The notes beneath the pieces were generated by a model. That model saw nothing but the letters and a program-made list of their open reading frames with translations. It had not been told where the DNA came from and ran no database searches. Shown piece by piece: positions 30,201-42,400 of a stretch of 64,000 nt of DNA. Both the position numbers and the translations under genes were made by a program. The DNA is taken from NCBI RefSeq assembly GCF_037176765.1, contig NC_090023.1:144308366-144372365 (forward strand), read 5' to 3'. Numbering within the stretch: the first letter of the stretch is position 1; every line of letters starts with the position of its first letter. The stretch is from Anolis sagrei. Lineage: Eukaryota > Chordata > Lepidosauria > Squamata > Anolidae.

Positions 30201-33200
30201 CTATACACTTGACCCAGTTCTGCCACCAGTTCCCTACTTATCTAGCCAAAATTGAAATAATCTTTGTTCAAATGTCTTTTTGCATTTCTTTATTTTGTTA
30301 TTATATAGTACCTTTTCCAAAGTGGAACAAAAAGGCAGCTCACAGATTGCACTGAAACAGCATTGATGCGTACAGGGTTTTCACATTATCTTAATTCCAT
30401 CCAGATGCTGTTCATTCTCTTGCTCAATTTTCTGAATTTTTCTTCCAAATTATGAATTTTTATCTGCTTCTGTTTTGCAGTCATCTGCACAAAATGTTGT
30501 TTCATTTCTTTCATCCCATACTTCAATTCTCTTTTAAAATGTATCTTTAAATCTTCATCCATTTGAGAGATTTGGTCAGGTATTATAGTCTCGTACATTT
30601 AATGTCATCCATAATCTGAGCTATGTTTACTCTGTATTGTCGAAGGCTTTCATGGCCGGAATCACTGGGTTGGTGTAGATTTTTTCAGGCTATATGGTCA
30701 TGTTCTAAAGGCTTTATCTCCTGACGTTTCGCCTACATCTATGGCAAGCATCCTCAGAGGTAGTGAGGAGGTAGTATGTTTACTCTTTTTGTTGGTGATT
30801 CAGCAGAGTCTCTTCTTCAAGGGTTTTTTGCCTTAGGACATACTCTTTGCTTCATTATAATCACATACATTCAGCAAGAATAGAAATTTTAAAATATCTA
30901 AAACACAAAATAAACCCCACATGCAGTAATTATATTCAACCACCAGAGGTTGCTCTTTGCTTCACTTTCTCTCTATCAAATGTATTTACAGTACTCAGTC
31001 TCATACAAAATGTTCCCAAAGTATCTGTCCAGTGATCTAGTTTTTATCTCAAAAGGATAACACTGTTTCTTACCCCCCCCCCTTTTTGATGTTTCCTACT
31101 GTTCTTAGCAGCTCTTCTCTTCATTAGGAAAAAAACTTTGAGCCTTTTAATCTTAAATCTTTGACATTTAAAATAAGTTAAATTGTGTGGCTAAAAACAC
31201 ACATGCATTGAAAGAATAGTTCCTATGCCAGTTTACTCACAACTTCATATTCATGCAGCAAAGTGACATGTCAATAGGGTCATCATCATAAAGGGAAGCA
31301 TCTCCTGAGATGGATACAAAGTTTCAAACTTTTATTCGAGAATGGGTTTTTGCAGATCCTGTTAAAAAAGTAACCAGGTTCTTCTTGGTGCAGGACACTT
31401 CACAGTCCTTTCCTCCTCTGTCATCACAAACGTGGTGATTTGCTCATAAGGAGGGGATTCTTGGACACTGTAGTGTCAATTATGCTTGGGACTAGTGGCT
31501 AGATTTAGGTATATGTCATCTGTATCCTTTGTTTGATCTAGTTCTAGTAAAAATAGAGTTGGTCTGCCTACTTCTGATGTGGACTGTCATTGGGTGGAGC
31601 AATAAATATTTTAAAATTGTTAAACACACCTGTTTGTAAACATGCATTATGAAGCTGTCTAATATTTCATGCCTATTTATTTAAATTATTCCCCATTTGC
31701 AAACTCTGCATTGCAGTCACTCATATATATAGCACACACAAATGGGTTAAAAATTGAATGAGACTTTGTCGGTTCTTGGGCTGATTTACTTTCAAATTGA
31801 GTTGTGTTTCTGTAATATAAGAATAAGTGGTGAAGTCATATTTGGACAACACAAAAGCAATTTCCTTGTGTACCTCCCCTACATTCCTATTTCACATGGA
31901 TGCAGAAAGGTCAGAAGCATTCAATTTCAGTTTCATGGCAGCATGCCATTTCATCTGTACAATGTGTCATTAATTTTACTGGTGGTTCACTTAAAGCAAA
32001 CCAGCCTCATAACCCATGCATTCTAAGTTCTTGTGTTTCAAACAAATCTTATTTAAGATGAACCACATTTTGTCTGGTTTGGGTGAAATCATAAGTTGTG
32101 GTTAATCACGAACTTCAGCAAAACATTCCAGTTTCATTAGAGAATTGATCTACTGGAGAATAAATGTGAAGCACTTCACTCCAAAGGATGGTGCTGCTCA
32201 TTTCTGTGGTTATAAATGAGACACAGAAAAGGTCTCATTTTCTCAGGAACAATAGTTGAGTAGCAATTCTGAACAGGACCACCCCTCTAGTCATTCTCTT
32301 TCTATCACATATTCTGCCACTCCTTTTATTCTGTTCCTCCCTACCTATTGGTTTACTACAGGATGGTCAGATCATTCTGTTATAAGTCGCAATTAATAGC
32401 TTGTAAGGAACTTTTGAAATTGGATTGAGGATCACATTCGGCTTTAAGGCTGCAGTGGCTTGTCCTATGATAAAACCATGGTGTATTGCAATATATGAAT
32501 ACAGCTTTTTAAAGGTTAAATACTGTTTTTTCATTTGCTTTGCAAAATGTCTGACTATGGCAGAACTAGTGGTAGATCTGGTACAATAGGGGATAATTCC
32601 TGGAAGAATTATATTGATACTCAGAATAATGTCAATGTAAGTCATCTTAGCTAATATCAGCCTTCTCTGTTTGCAGAACAAGAAGAGAAAAGAACCTGTT
32701 TTTTCTCATTACTGTGATTCATGTGATCGTGGTTTTAAAAATAAAGAGAAATATGAAGAACATGTCTCTCAGCACATGAAGGTATGTTTTAATGGAAGAG
32801 AATTTTTTTGTAGTTGCAGTATTGAGTGTTGTAATGAATAAAGCACGCCTCCATCATGCTGTTCTATTAGCTTAAAATATAAATGGAAGATAACTTTTAA
32901 GATTTTCAGATTTAGTTGCATTCAGTGGCAGAATGTCTTAGGTGTAAGTCATACCAATTATATGTTCTCATTCATTTCCTGCCATCTCTTTTTAAATTGT
33001 ATTTTTAATCAAAACACTTAAAACATAATACAATAGTCTTGTCACATCATCTGTTCCAAATTTTATATCCCCCATCTCTTCCATTACTCACATAACATTA
33101 TAAAAATGCAGCTCTCAATTCTGTTACTTCGACTTATTCTAATTTCATCCTTTACATATGATTATTGTAATATGTTTTTCTAATTCTTCATCCACATTCT

Positions 33201-36200
33201 ATCTTGGATATTTGGTATTTATTTATTTATTTTATTTATTTAAAACTTTTATATCCCGATCTTCTCTATCTCCATAGAAGGACTCAGACCGGCTGGTAAT
33301 TTAAATTTGCCATTGCTTTTGCATCTAATAAATATATATAAGCTAACAAATGGCTTTATAGGTTAACTTTCCAGATAGGCCTATCACCCATATCCTGTTT
33401 AGCCAATTCTTTATTGAGAAATTCTCTAGCTTTTTCCTTTTGCATGTCATCTTTATTTTTCTCATGAGGAGGAAACATTTCTTGATATCCTAGAAACACT
33501 TCAATGGCTGCTAGTTTAGCTGCTTCCATAAACTGAAGTGTTCCTACTATCATGTGGAAGTTAGACCACAGAAAAAATGAATATTGACAGTAGAAAACTG
33601 ATGCACGATTGCTGGAATTGTCTTATGCATTTCTGATATTTAGTAGTAAAATATGTTTTATTTGAGCAATAGGATAAAACTGTCGTCTTGACTTGATTCC
33701 CTTCAAATATTTTGGAATGCAAACCCAATCACTCAACCTTCAGTTGTGCTGACTGATGGGAATCTGAAAACATCAGATTTTGATATTTTCATCCAATGAT
33801 TTGATTGTTATTGTCCTTTGATAGAACATTTTAGCTGTATGTACCAAGGGATACTTTTGTGGATTAAGGTAATATTTTCTGGTCTGAGCCAATCTATTTA
33901 AAACTGTATATCTTAAAGGAAAGGAAAGAATATGTGTTGTTCTCTCTTATTAGCAGAATGTCTATTTCTCAAGAAAAGGGTAATGGGATTACCTGATGGA
34001 TTTGAACCTACACAATGTCATAAAATGTCCTGGTGAAATTGTCACATCGCAGGCCTGAAGCCATCTATGACCATAGCATCACAAAATGAGAGTCCAGAGT
34101 AGAAACAAACAGTTTATTGCAGAAACACACCATGGTGAAAAAGCAGGAATAAAGAAATAAGATTTAAAATCCAAAAAGTCAGCTATCCATTGTTTCTTAT
34201 AAATCCAAAGCAATATAGTCCAAAGATTGTCCCAAAAGGCAAAGGCAGCTTAAGTCCATAAGCAAAACATGAACAAGCATACAAAACAAGGACATGGGAA
34301 ACTCCCAAGATACTTGAATCCAAAAACCAAGACTTGAACCAAGAACCATAGAACTCAGGCCTAGCTGTACTTGAAAGCCACATTGCCTAAACTGAAGTCA
34401 GAATGCACACTAATAAACAGTCATGGAAGCATTACGTCTGCCCTGGAATTTCTATTTCCCACAAAGCCATGTTGATCTTCAAAGCTGGATATCTGCTCTA
34501 ATTTGCAAGCGTGCAAGGTCAGTCTCACCGGGTGCTTTCCTATGAGAGTTTCTCATCAATTCATCTTTGCTAGACTCCTTATCTAGGGAGGATGAATCCA
34601 ACTCCTGTGACTGGCCTTGAGATTCAGAGGCAATTACATTCTCAGGCTCTGCATCTGTGCCATCATCCCTATCTGAAATGTTTTCACTTTTTTGGCCTGT
34701 ATCAGAATAAATCCCAGGGAAGCCCACAATCCTGCCAGACTCTTAAGTCATCAATGAACCCATCAGCCCCTGGCTGCTGTGACTGCTGCTGAGCTACAAC
34801 AGAAATATACTTCAATGGTGTTCAGCTTAATGTAAAGTTGCCAGAATCCAGAATGGTGTTTTGCTTGGTTTTGTAGAACTTTAGGGTCCTTTTTATATTT
34901 TCTGTCAGTATAGGAAATGTGCAGCTAAATTTCCTCTGACAGATGTCCATCTCTGTTTAAGAAAACGTCCAGTGAAGAAGAACCCATCACTTCTTGTCAC
35001 CAAACTCCTTATCAGGCCAGGCCTCTAACTGACTTGGCTGGATCTGTACTGTTAAATAAGGCAGTTTGAAATGGTAGTGTAGAAATGGACATGGAGATCT
35101 AGCCTTGGATGGCTGATGCATATCCACTGTGAACTGACAGGGCACTGGCCAGCGGCATCAATGTTTGAGGAAGTGCAGCCAGCAGAAGAGGGAAAAACGG
35201 AGGCAGAGAGAACAGGATCTCACAAGGAAAGGAAGCATAAAAGCAATTGCAACCTGTTTTCCTGACCAGTCTTTAAACAATTGTACTAGTCAACATAATT
35301 CACTTTTTAAAGGGGTCTCCTTTTTCCTTTCAGTGTACAGAGGATGGCTGCAATTTCAGTGCACACGAAAAACTGATTCAGATCCATTTGAAAACTGTAT
35401 GTATTTCCCAGTTCAGCTTCAAATCACTGAACTGTAGTACTTCTTTGGTTCAATTTCTTTTCTTACCCTTCTTCTATGTGACATTTTAATGTGTGGTAAA
35501 GTTGGGGGGGGGGGTCTGATGTTCCGTTTACTAAAAGCTTCACTACCTGGTTAGTTAAACTGATTTACTAGGAAGCAGAGTTTTGATATAATATATGTGT
35601 GTGTGTAGAATTTAAAATACTTCTGTACTGTCCTTCGAGGTGGCGTCTTTACAGCACTTCAGGGGCTATAATTACATCACAATAAAATAGAAAATACAGT
35701 ACCTGAAATAATTCAGTACATTTAAATAACCATAGCAATGAAAACCAAGCAGAAAAGATAAGTCTCCATTTGGTAAATATTAGCCTGGAATAACTTGACC
35801 TTTAAGGTTAAAACACAGAACGCCACTTTTATACCAGCTGCCGGTGCATTTGTGGTTCTAGATAAAATAGTGCTGATTAACTTTATACTGTTTAAGACCA
35901 GGTTATTTGAATAACACATTGACTTAGTATAATGCATGCACAGCTCTTAAATTTGTCTGTGCAGGAACCGAATAGATTCTTACCCGAAATGAAGTTTCAT
36001 TGTGTCTCGCTTGAAATATGTATGCTATCCTGAGAGATTTTGTGTTATATTTAATTTTTATCGGAATATTTTTTTCCAGTGTAATTTTTTTGCCTGCAGC
36101 TCCCAGAAGCCCTTACCATTGACTAGAGGTTATGAATGTTGTAGGCCAGAAGTATGTGGAATGCTTAAAGCTGCTTTTTTAAACATCTTTTTCCACCTAT

Positions 36201-36393
36201 TTTTTCCCCTTTAGATGCATGCTCCTGGTGCCAAAAGAATCAAATTGGACACTCCAGAGGAAATTGCAAAATGGAGGGAGGAAAGAAGAAAGTGAGTAGA
36301 TGGTCATTCTGTGCTTTCAGTTTCATTCTGTGTTTTTGCAATCATGTCAAAGAAAGGCCCGTCTGCTCTCTCAGTTGCCACTGCCCTGGCCTT

Positions 36394-36424
<31 letters not shown>

Positions 36425-39400
36425 AGCAGGCAAGGCTCTGTCGTGCCTAGGCCCAGAAGCAGGTGAATGTCTCTTTATTCCATCCTAATAGCTGCTGCCT
36501 TGGCCTTAGAAGGAGAGAAGAAAAGGCAATATTTACTAAACTTAATCCACTCCCACACAGCCATCCCTTTGTCCTTTGAGTGCCATGTCTTGATTAGGCT
36601 CTAAGCTTGAAGGCAGGGAACTGGCTTGTTTTCTTTTACTTGTAAAGTGTCATGGACAATGATGACACTATATAAATACATGATTATGATGATCATATTT
36701 ATTCAGAGGAGGTTGGTTGTTACCTTCCTCTTAGGCTGAGAAACTACAACTTTACCAGTCATATGGTGAGTTTCAGTGTAGATGCCATCTGGTATGCTTT
36801 GCTCTTTGTTAGTTGTAAAACTTGCTCATTCATTACACAGCTGTCGTATGCAGTTTCAGGTTTATTTATTTATTTCCAGCATTTATACCCTGTCCTTCTC
36901 AACCCCTGAAGGGGGACTCAGGACGGCTTACATTTGGCACAATTTGATGCCATTAAATATAACAAAGCAATATAACAACAATTAAACAATAAATAGAACA
37001 TTAATTGAAACAATAAAACAGTATTAACCGCCATATCTCCATTCCAGTCAAATTCCATATCCAAAGCGCTATTTATGCCTGCTGTACAAACCCTGGTCCC
37101 AGAACCACAACTTCAATATCTTCCTAAAAGACAGGAGGGAAGCGAGTTCCACAGGCGGGGGGCTACAACCGAGAAGGCCCTGTCTCTCATCCCTGCCAGA
37201 CGTATTTGTGACACTGGTGGGAGCGAGAGCATGGTCTCCCCGGATGATCTTAAACTGCAAGGTGGGACGTAGTGGGAGATGCGTTCGGATAAGTAAGCTG
37301 GGCCAGAACCGTTTATAGAGGTTGAAGTTTAATTGCATTGAACTGGATTATATGAGGCTACACTGTCATAGAATGTTCAATGAGCGACTAATGAGTGATT
37401 ACTTAGCCCACAGTTAAGAGTTCAGTAGTGACTGCAGAGGAAGTGGTTCCAGGTTGCTTCTAGTCTATTTGCCACATTGAAGAATATGTGGGTGCAAGCT
37501 CTTAGGGGATGAACATTGCCACCAGTTTCTAGTGCTGAAAGCAATGGCAGGATCTTTCCAGCTTCATATTGGATACGTGTATTCTGGGTTGTTGTGAGTT
37601 TTCCGGGTGGTATGGCCATGTTCCAGAAGCATTCTCTCCTGACATTTTGCCCACACCTATGGTAAGCATCCTCAGGAGATAATGTTTCTGGAACATGACC
37701 ATACAGCCCAGAAAACTCTCAACAACCTAGTGATTCCGGCCATGAAAACCTTCAACAACACAACCTGTACTCTGCTGCTTGATATCCTTCAGAGGAATAT
37801 TCTGACTGGCTGTGAGGATGAATACGAGAAGGTCTGTAGGATACTGTGTTGCTACTGGACATTCAGCCATTAGTCTTTGTGTTTTGTTGCTCTAGAAATT
37901 TCCCTACTTTGGCAAATATTGAAAAGAAGATAGCACTACAGAAGGAAAAGGAGCAACGTGGAGAGGTTCTTAGGACATTACAGTTTGGGTAAGCCAGATA
38001 TATTTTGTGGCGTATCATTGCTGTATTAAGCAAAGATGGCTGCTTCACTTTCATTTTATATAAGAAATACATGCTTTTTCTCATTTATTCTCCAAGAGCT
38101 TCAGGACAGCTTTGAGGCGATTTTCAGTAGTCTTCACTGAGTTATTCTCCAGGCTATTTGAAAACCTTTCTGGACTATACTGTTTTCAGTAGCAAAATGG
38201 TTTCAAACTGATTTGTCTATCCCAGAACTTCATAAACGTTTCCACTCTGGCACACCATTTGGTTTAGGTTTAAGAAGTCCATCTAGCCAACATGGGATTA
38301 GCCTTGCCTATCCAGCAATTAGGGGCAAGTGGATCTGAATCAATGTCACAATTCAGACAGGAAATGATGTGGAACCGACGTTGATCCAGCCTTCTCTTTC
38401 AGCAAAATGAAAGGAATGTGGAAACCGCCTCATTGTGAGGCTTCTAGGCAACAAGGAAAAGGAAGAAGGCGAAAGAATGGCTTCTGGAAAAAAAACAAGA
38501 ATGTGCCTAATGATAAAGATCTCCTTTTACATGCTCAAAATGCAGCAACAAATGGTATCCAGGGCCATGGAACTGAGAAGGAAGTTAAAACACAGCCTGC
38601 TGGAGAAGCACACCCTTCTCAGAGAGATGTTGATCCTCTTAGTATTTTGGCCAGTAATGATCTTGGTAAGACATTCCCTTGGTTTTAGCTTCTGCTCTTA
38701 TAGTGCAATAAGAAATAGCATGATAGGGGAGAAATACTCAGGGAGCTTGTCTGTACTTAAGATGAAAAGCACATATCTGCAGTTTAGATGGATTAGGAAT
38801 CAGCTGGTTTTCTCTGTAATAGGCAGTAAGATCACCTAAAGCTTCAGAGAGCTTCTGTTCAATCATGTCAAAGCTCCCTACTTGGGTGGTGATGGCATGA
38901 TCGTCAGTATAGATCAGTGTTTCTCAACCTTCCTAATGCCGCGACCCCTTAATACTGTTCCTTATGTTGTGGTGACCCCCAAACATAACATTCTTTTGCT
39001 AATTCATAACTGTAATTTTGCACCTGTTATGAAACATAATTTGGGAGTTGTAGTTGTTGGGATTTATGGTTCACCTACAATCAAAAAGTATTCTGAACTC
39101 CACCAACGATGGAATTGAACCAAACTTGGCACACAGAATGCCCACGACCAACAGAAAACACTGGACGGGTTTGGTGGGCATTGACCTTGAGTTTGGGAGT
39201 TGTAGTTCACCTACAGAGAGCACTATGGACTCAAACAGTGATGGATCTGGACCAAACTTGGCACGAATACTCAGTATGCTAAATGTGAACACTGGTGGAG
39301 TGTGGGGAAAATAGGCCTTGACATTTGGGAGTTGTAGTTGCTGGGATTTATAGTTCACCTACAATCAAAAAGCATTCTGAACCCCACCAATGATGGAATT

Positions 39401-42400
39401 GGGCCAAACCTCCCACACAGAACGCCCATGACCAACAAAAATACTGTGTTTTTTTATGGTCTTTGGTGACCTCTCTGGCACCTCCTGGCGACCCCTCCAG
39501 GGGTCCCGACCCCCAGGTTGAGAAACACTGGTATAGATGAAACTGTCCATCCCTTCTGGCAGTGTTTCAGCTGCAAAGCCTGGTGTCTGCGTATGGAAGA
39601 GGAGAAAGCAAATTCACTCAGTTAACACAGGCTCCTGCTGTTACTTTCATTGTTGGTTTAGTCCTGGGAAGCTCCTCCAACCCTTCACCCAATGCTGTTG
39701 TCCCCTCTCTGGATTATTTTGTTATTTTTAGCCCTTTAAAATTGGCTTTTGTTGACTTTCACGCTGCCTCCCATTGCATAACTTCTCATCTCTGGACTGC
39801 TGCTCTTTGTCACTGTCATTGCCTTCTACTCTAGTGGCAGTGCCTCTCCATTCCCGCTGTGTTGTGTTTCTGATTCATCAAACTTTTTCCTGTCTCTTAA
39901 CCAGTAGCGCCTCCATTCTTGGTGGATACCTCTTGCTCCCCACTTGCTTCCCTATCACTTTCACAGCCGCCACTCCTGATCCTCTCCCTTTGAAAAAAAT
40001 CTGCAATATTGAGGGGGGCAAAGTGTGCCTTAGAAATGGTGAAATACAGTATTTTAGATAGTTATGATGTGGCATGTAGATTTGAGTACCTGAACATAAG
40101 TATAGGTATGCATGTGGGGCCCGATTGCCTTAAAAAGCTAAGGGAAATGGAGACAAAACCATTTGTTGAGTCTGTTTGCATAGAAAATGTGTTCCTGACT
40201 TTTCCCAGATTCAGATAAAGACGTGGAAGATGAAAAAGAGGCAGCAGGAGGGATTAGTGTCATTCCGAAGCAAGTTACTTCAGCTTTGAACTCACTGGTA
40301 GCCAATTATGGCAGTTTGTCAGAAAGTGAAAGTGACCATGAAGGTAAGTTCGTCTTCATTGTCCATAACTTTTAGATGGTGAGGAGACACTGGAATCCCG
40401 TTGAGGCCATCTGGCACAACAGGTGACTATTGGAGAGAGACTGCGTGCTCCAGTTGTAATTCTTCAATAGTTCAAGTGAGAAGATCTATTTCTTAGGCAA
40501 TGTTTTGTGTTTAGTGGCTGATTAACAGGTACATAATACATGTGCATCTGTTGTATTGGCTTATTTTAGGTATCACACCAACCAAGGCTAATCTTCCTTA
40601 ATCATGGGTTGGCATAATGAGCAAATTGGACTGATGTAAGATAAGGAGTGTATTCTGGTTTTCCCATGCCCAAAGAGAAAGAGAAAGAGCATTTAAAAAT
40701 TAGAAACCTTTCACATGAGAGGAAAACTAAAGTTTTGATATATTTGATTACAGAAATAGAAGTTTGTAAAATTATGCATCGTGGTGAAAGTGTCTTCTTG
40801 TTCTCCCATAGCAAGGTTATGAAAATAATTGACAAATTCAAGACAAAACGACCCCCAAATTTCTTTTTCATGTTACTGTGTGCCTTAAAGCTGTTTCCTA
40901 CTTAAGGCAACCCTGTCACAGATTTCATTAGCATGACTTGTTGAAATGATTTGCCTCTGTGTTCCACTGAGGTTGAGAGAGCATGACTTGCCAGTGGGTT
41001 TTCATGGTGGAATGGAGATTTGAATTCTGGTCTCCAGAACTGTAGTCCAGTCCATAAGCAGCTACACTACACTGACTCTCACACTTTCATCCAATGCCAT
41101 AGAATTTTAGTTGTAGACTTTAAATTAGATCACTTTCAAAAAGGGGCATAAATAACTAAGTAACCTAATGAACTTTCAAGTTCAAACTTTGGAAAACAGG
41201 ATGCTAGACTAATTGGGCATTATGCATTTATAAAATAGAGTTAGAGTAGGAAGTGCTAATAACTGCATATGTTGAGCCAGAATTCTTCAGAATCTTGGGT
41301 TACCACATTGCATCACATAATAGTCACACTTTTTTTTAATCTCCCCACCCCCTTTTGGGGGACCAAAAAAGGGGAGTGCAACTATTACGCAGTGAAAAAA
41401 AAATCTAGCTACAAGACTTCACTTAAATAAAGTCCCATAGCTCCAAGGGAGCAGGTGTGCAGGCGAGTGAATGAAAGGTGCAACTATTATGCGAGGAACA
41501 CAAAAATACCAATTTTGACACCCCAAAAATGAGTGATTATTACATGATGGTGACTATTATGCAAGGAAATATGGTAGTTCATAAGCAAGCATGTTAGTTT
41601 ACACTACCTGATCGCACTCACTTAACTAATGAATATAAGATAAGGTGGCTAAACCAAGAGCTTACAAGAATGAAAAGGAGTTTTCACTCTTTTTAATAAT
41701 CTTGGATCCGAAAGCCAACACCAGACTCTGACTTAGTAGAGGCTTCTGAGAAGATTAGCAAGCTTAGGGTACCAGTTCAGCCATGATGAGTAAGTCCCTA
41801 GTAAGCTTTGCTGTTTCAGTTGCAGGGGGATCCGGATGGAATCAGTTATTGCTTGTGAACTACAAAAGGATTCTGAAAAATTACTAATTATCATTATTTA
41901 TAGACATAGGTAGTGCCTTAAAACTGGTAACAGTTTGTTTTTGTCTAGTGGAAAATCTTATTTCTACCCATTCCCTAGAAGAGGCCTTCAGTGAGGAAGG
42001 GGGGAGTTGTTCAGATAAACATGTTGAGCTGATAATATCAGCAGTATGAAATTCAACTTTTCCCTGCAATGATATCAGTTAGGCACATGTGATCAACGGA
42101 TTCCCCCCCCCCCCCCCTTAACTGAGACTGTCAGGAATGTGCATTTAGTACCAGAAACAAGATTCACCATCAAATATTTATATTGTTAAGATTATCCACA
42201 CATGATAAAAATATTTTGAGCATTTGCGTAGAAGCAGAACACAAAAATACACAACAGCGTGTAACAGTTTGAATAAATAAAATACACGCATTTTTGTTTA
42301 TATAGCCACCCTTCTATATTTGCGGGTTCAGCATTCAAGTAGCTGATTTTTTTTTTGCATGTTTCCTATATCTGCTCATACAGCATACCTCTGCATGCAC

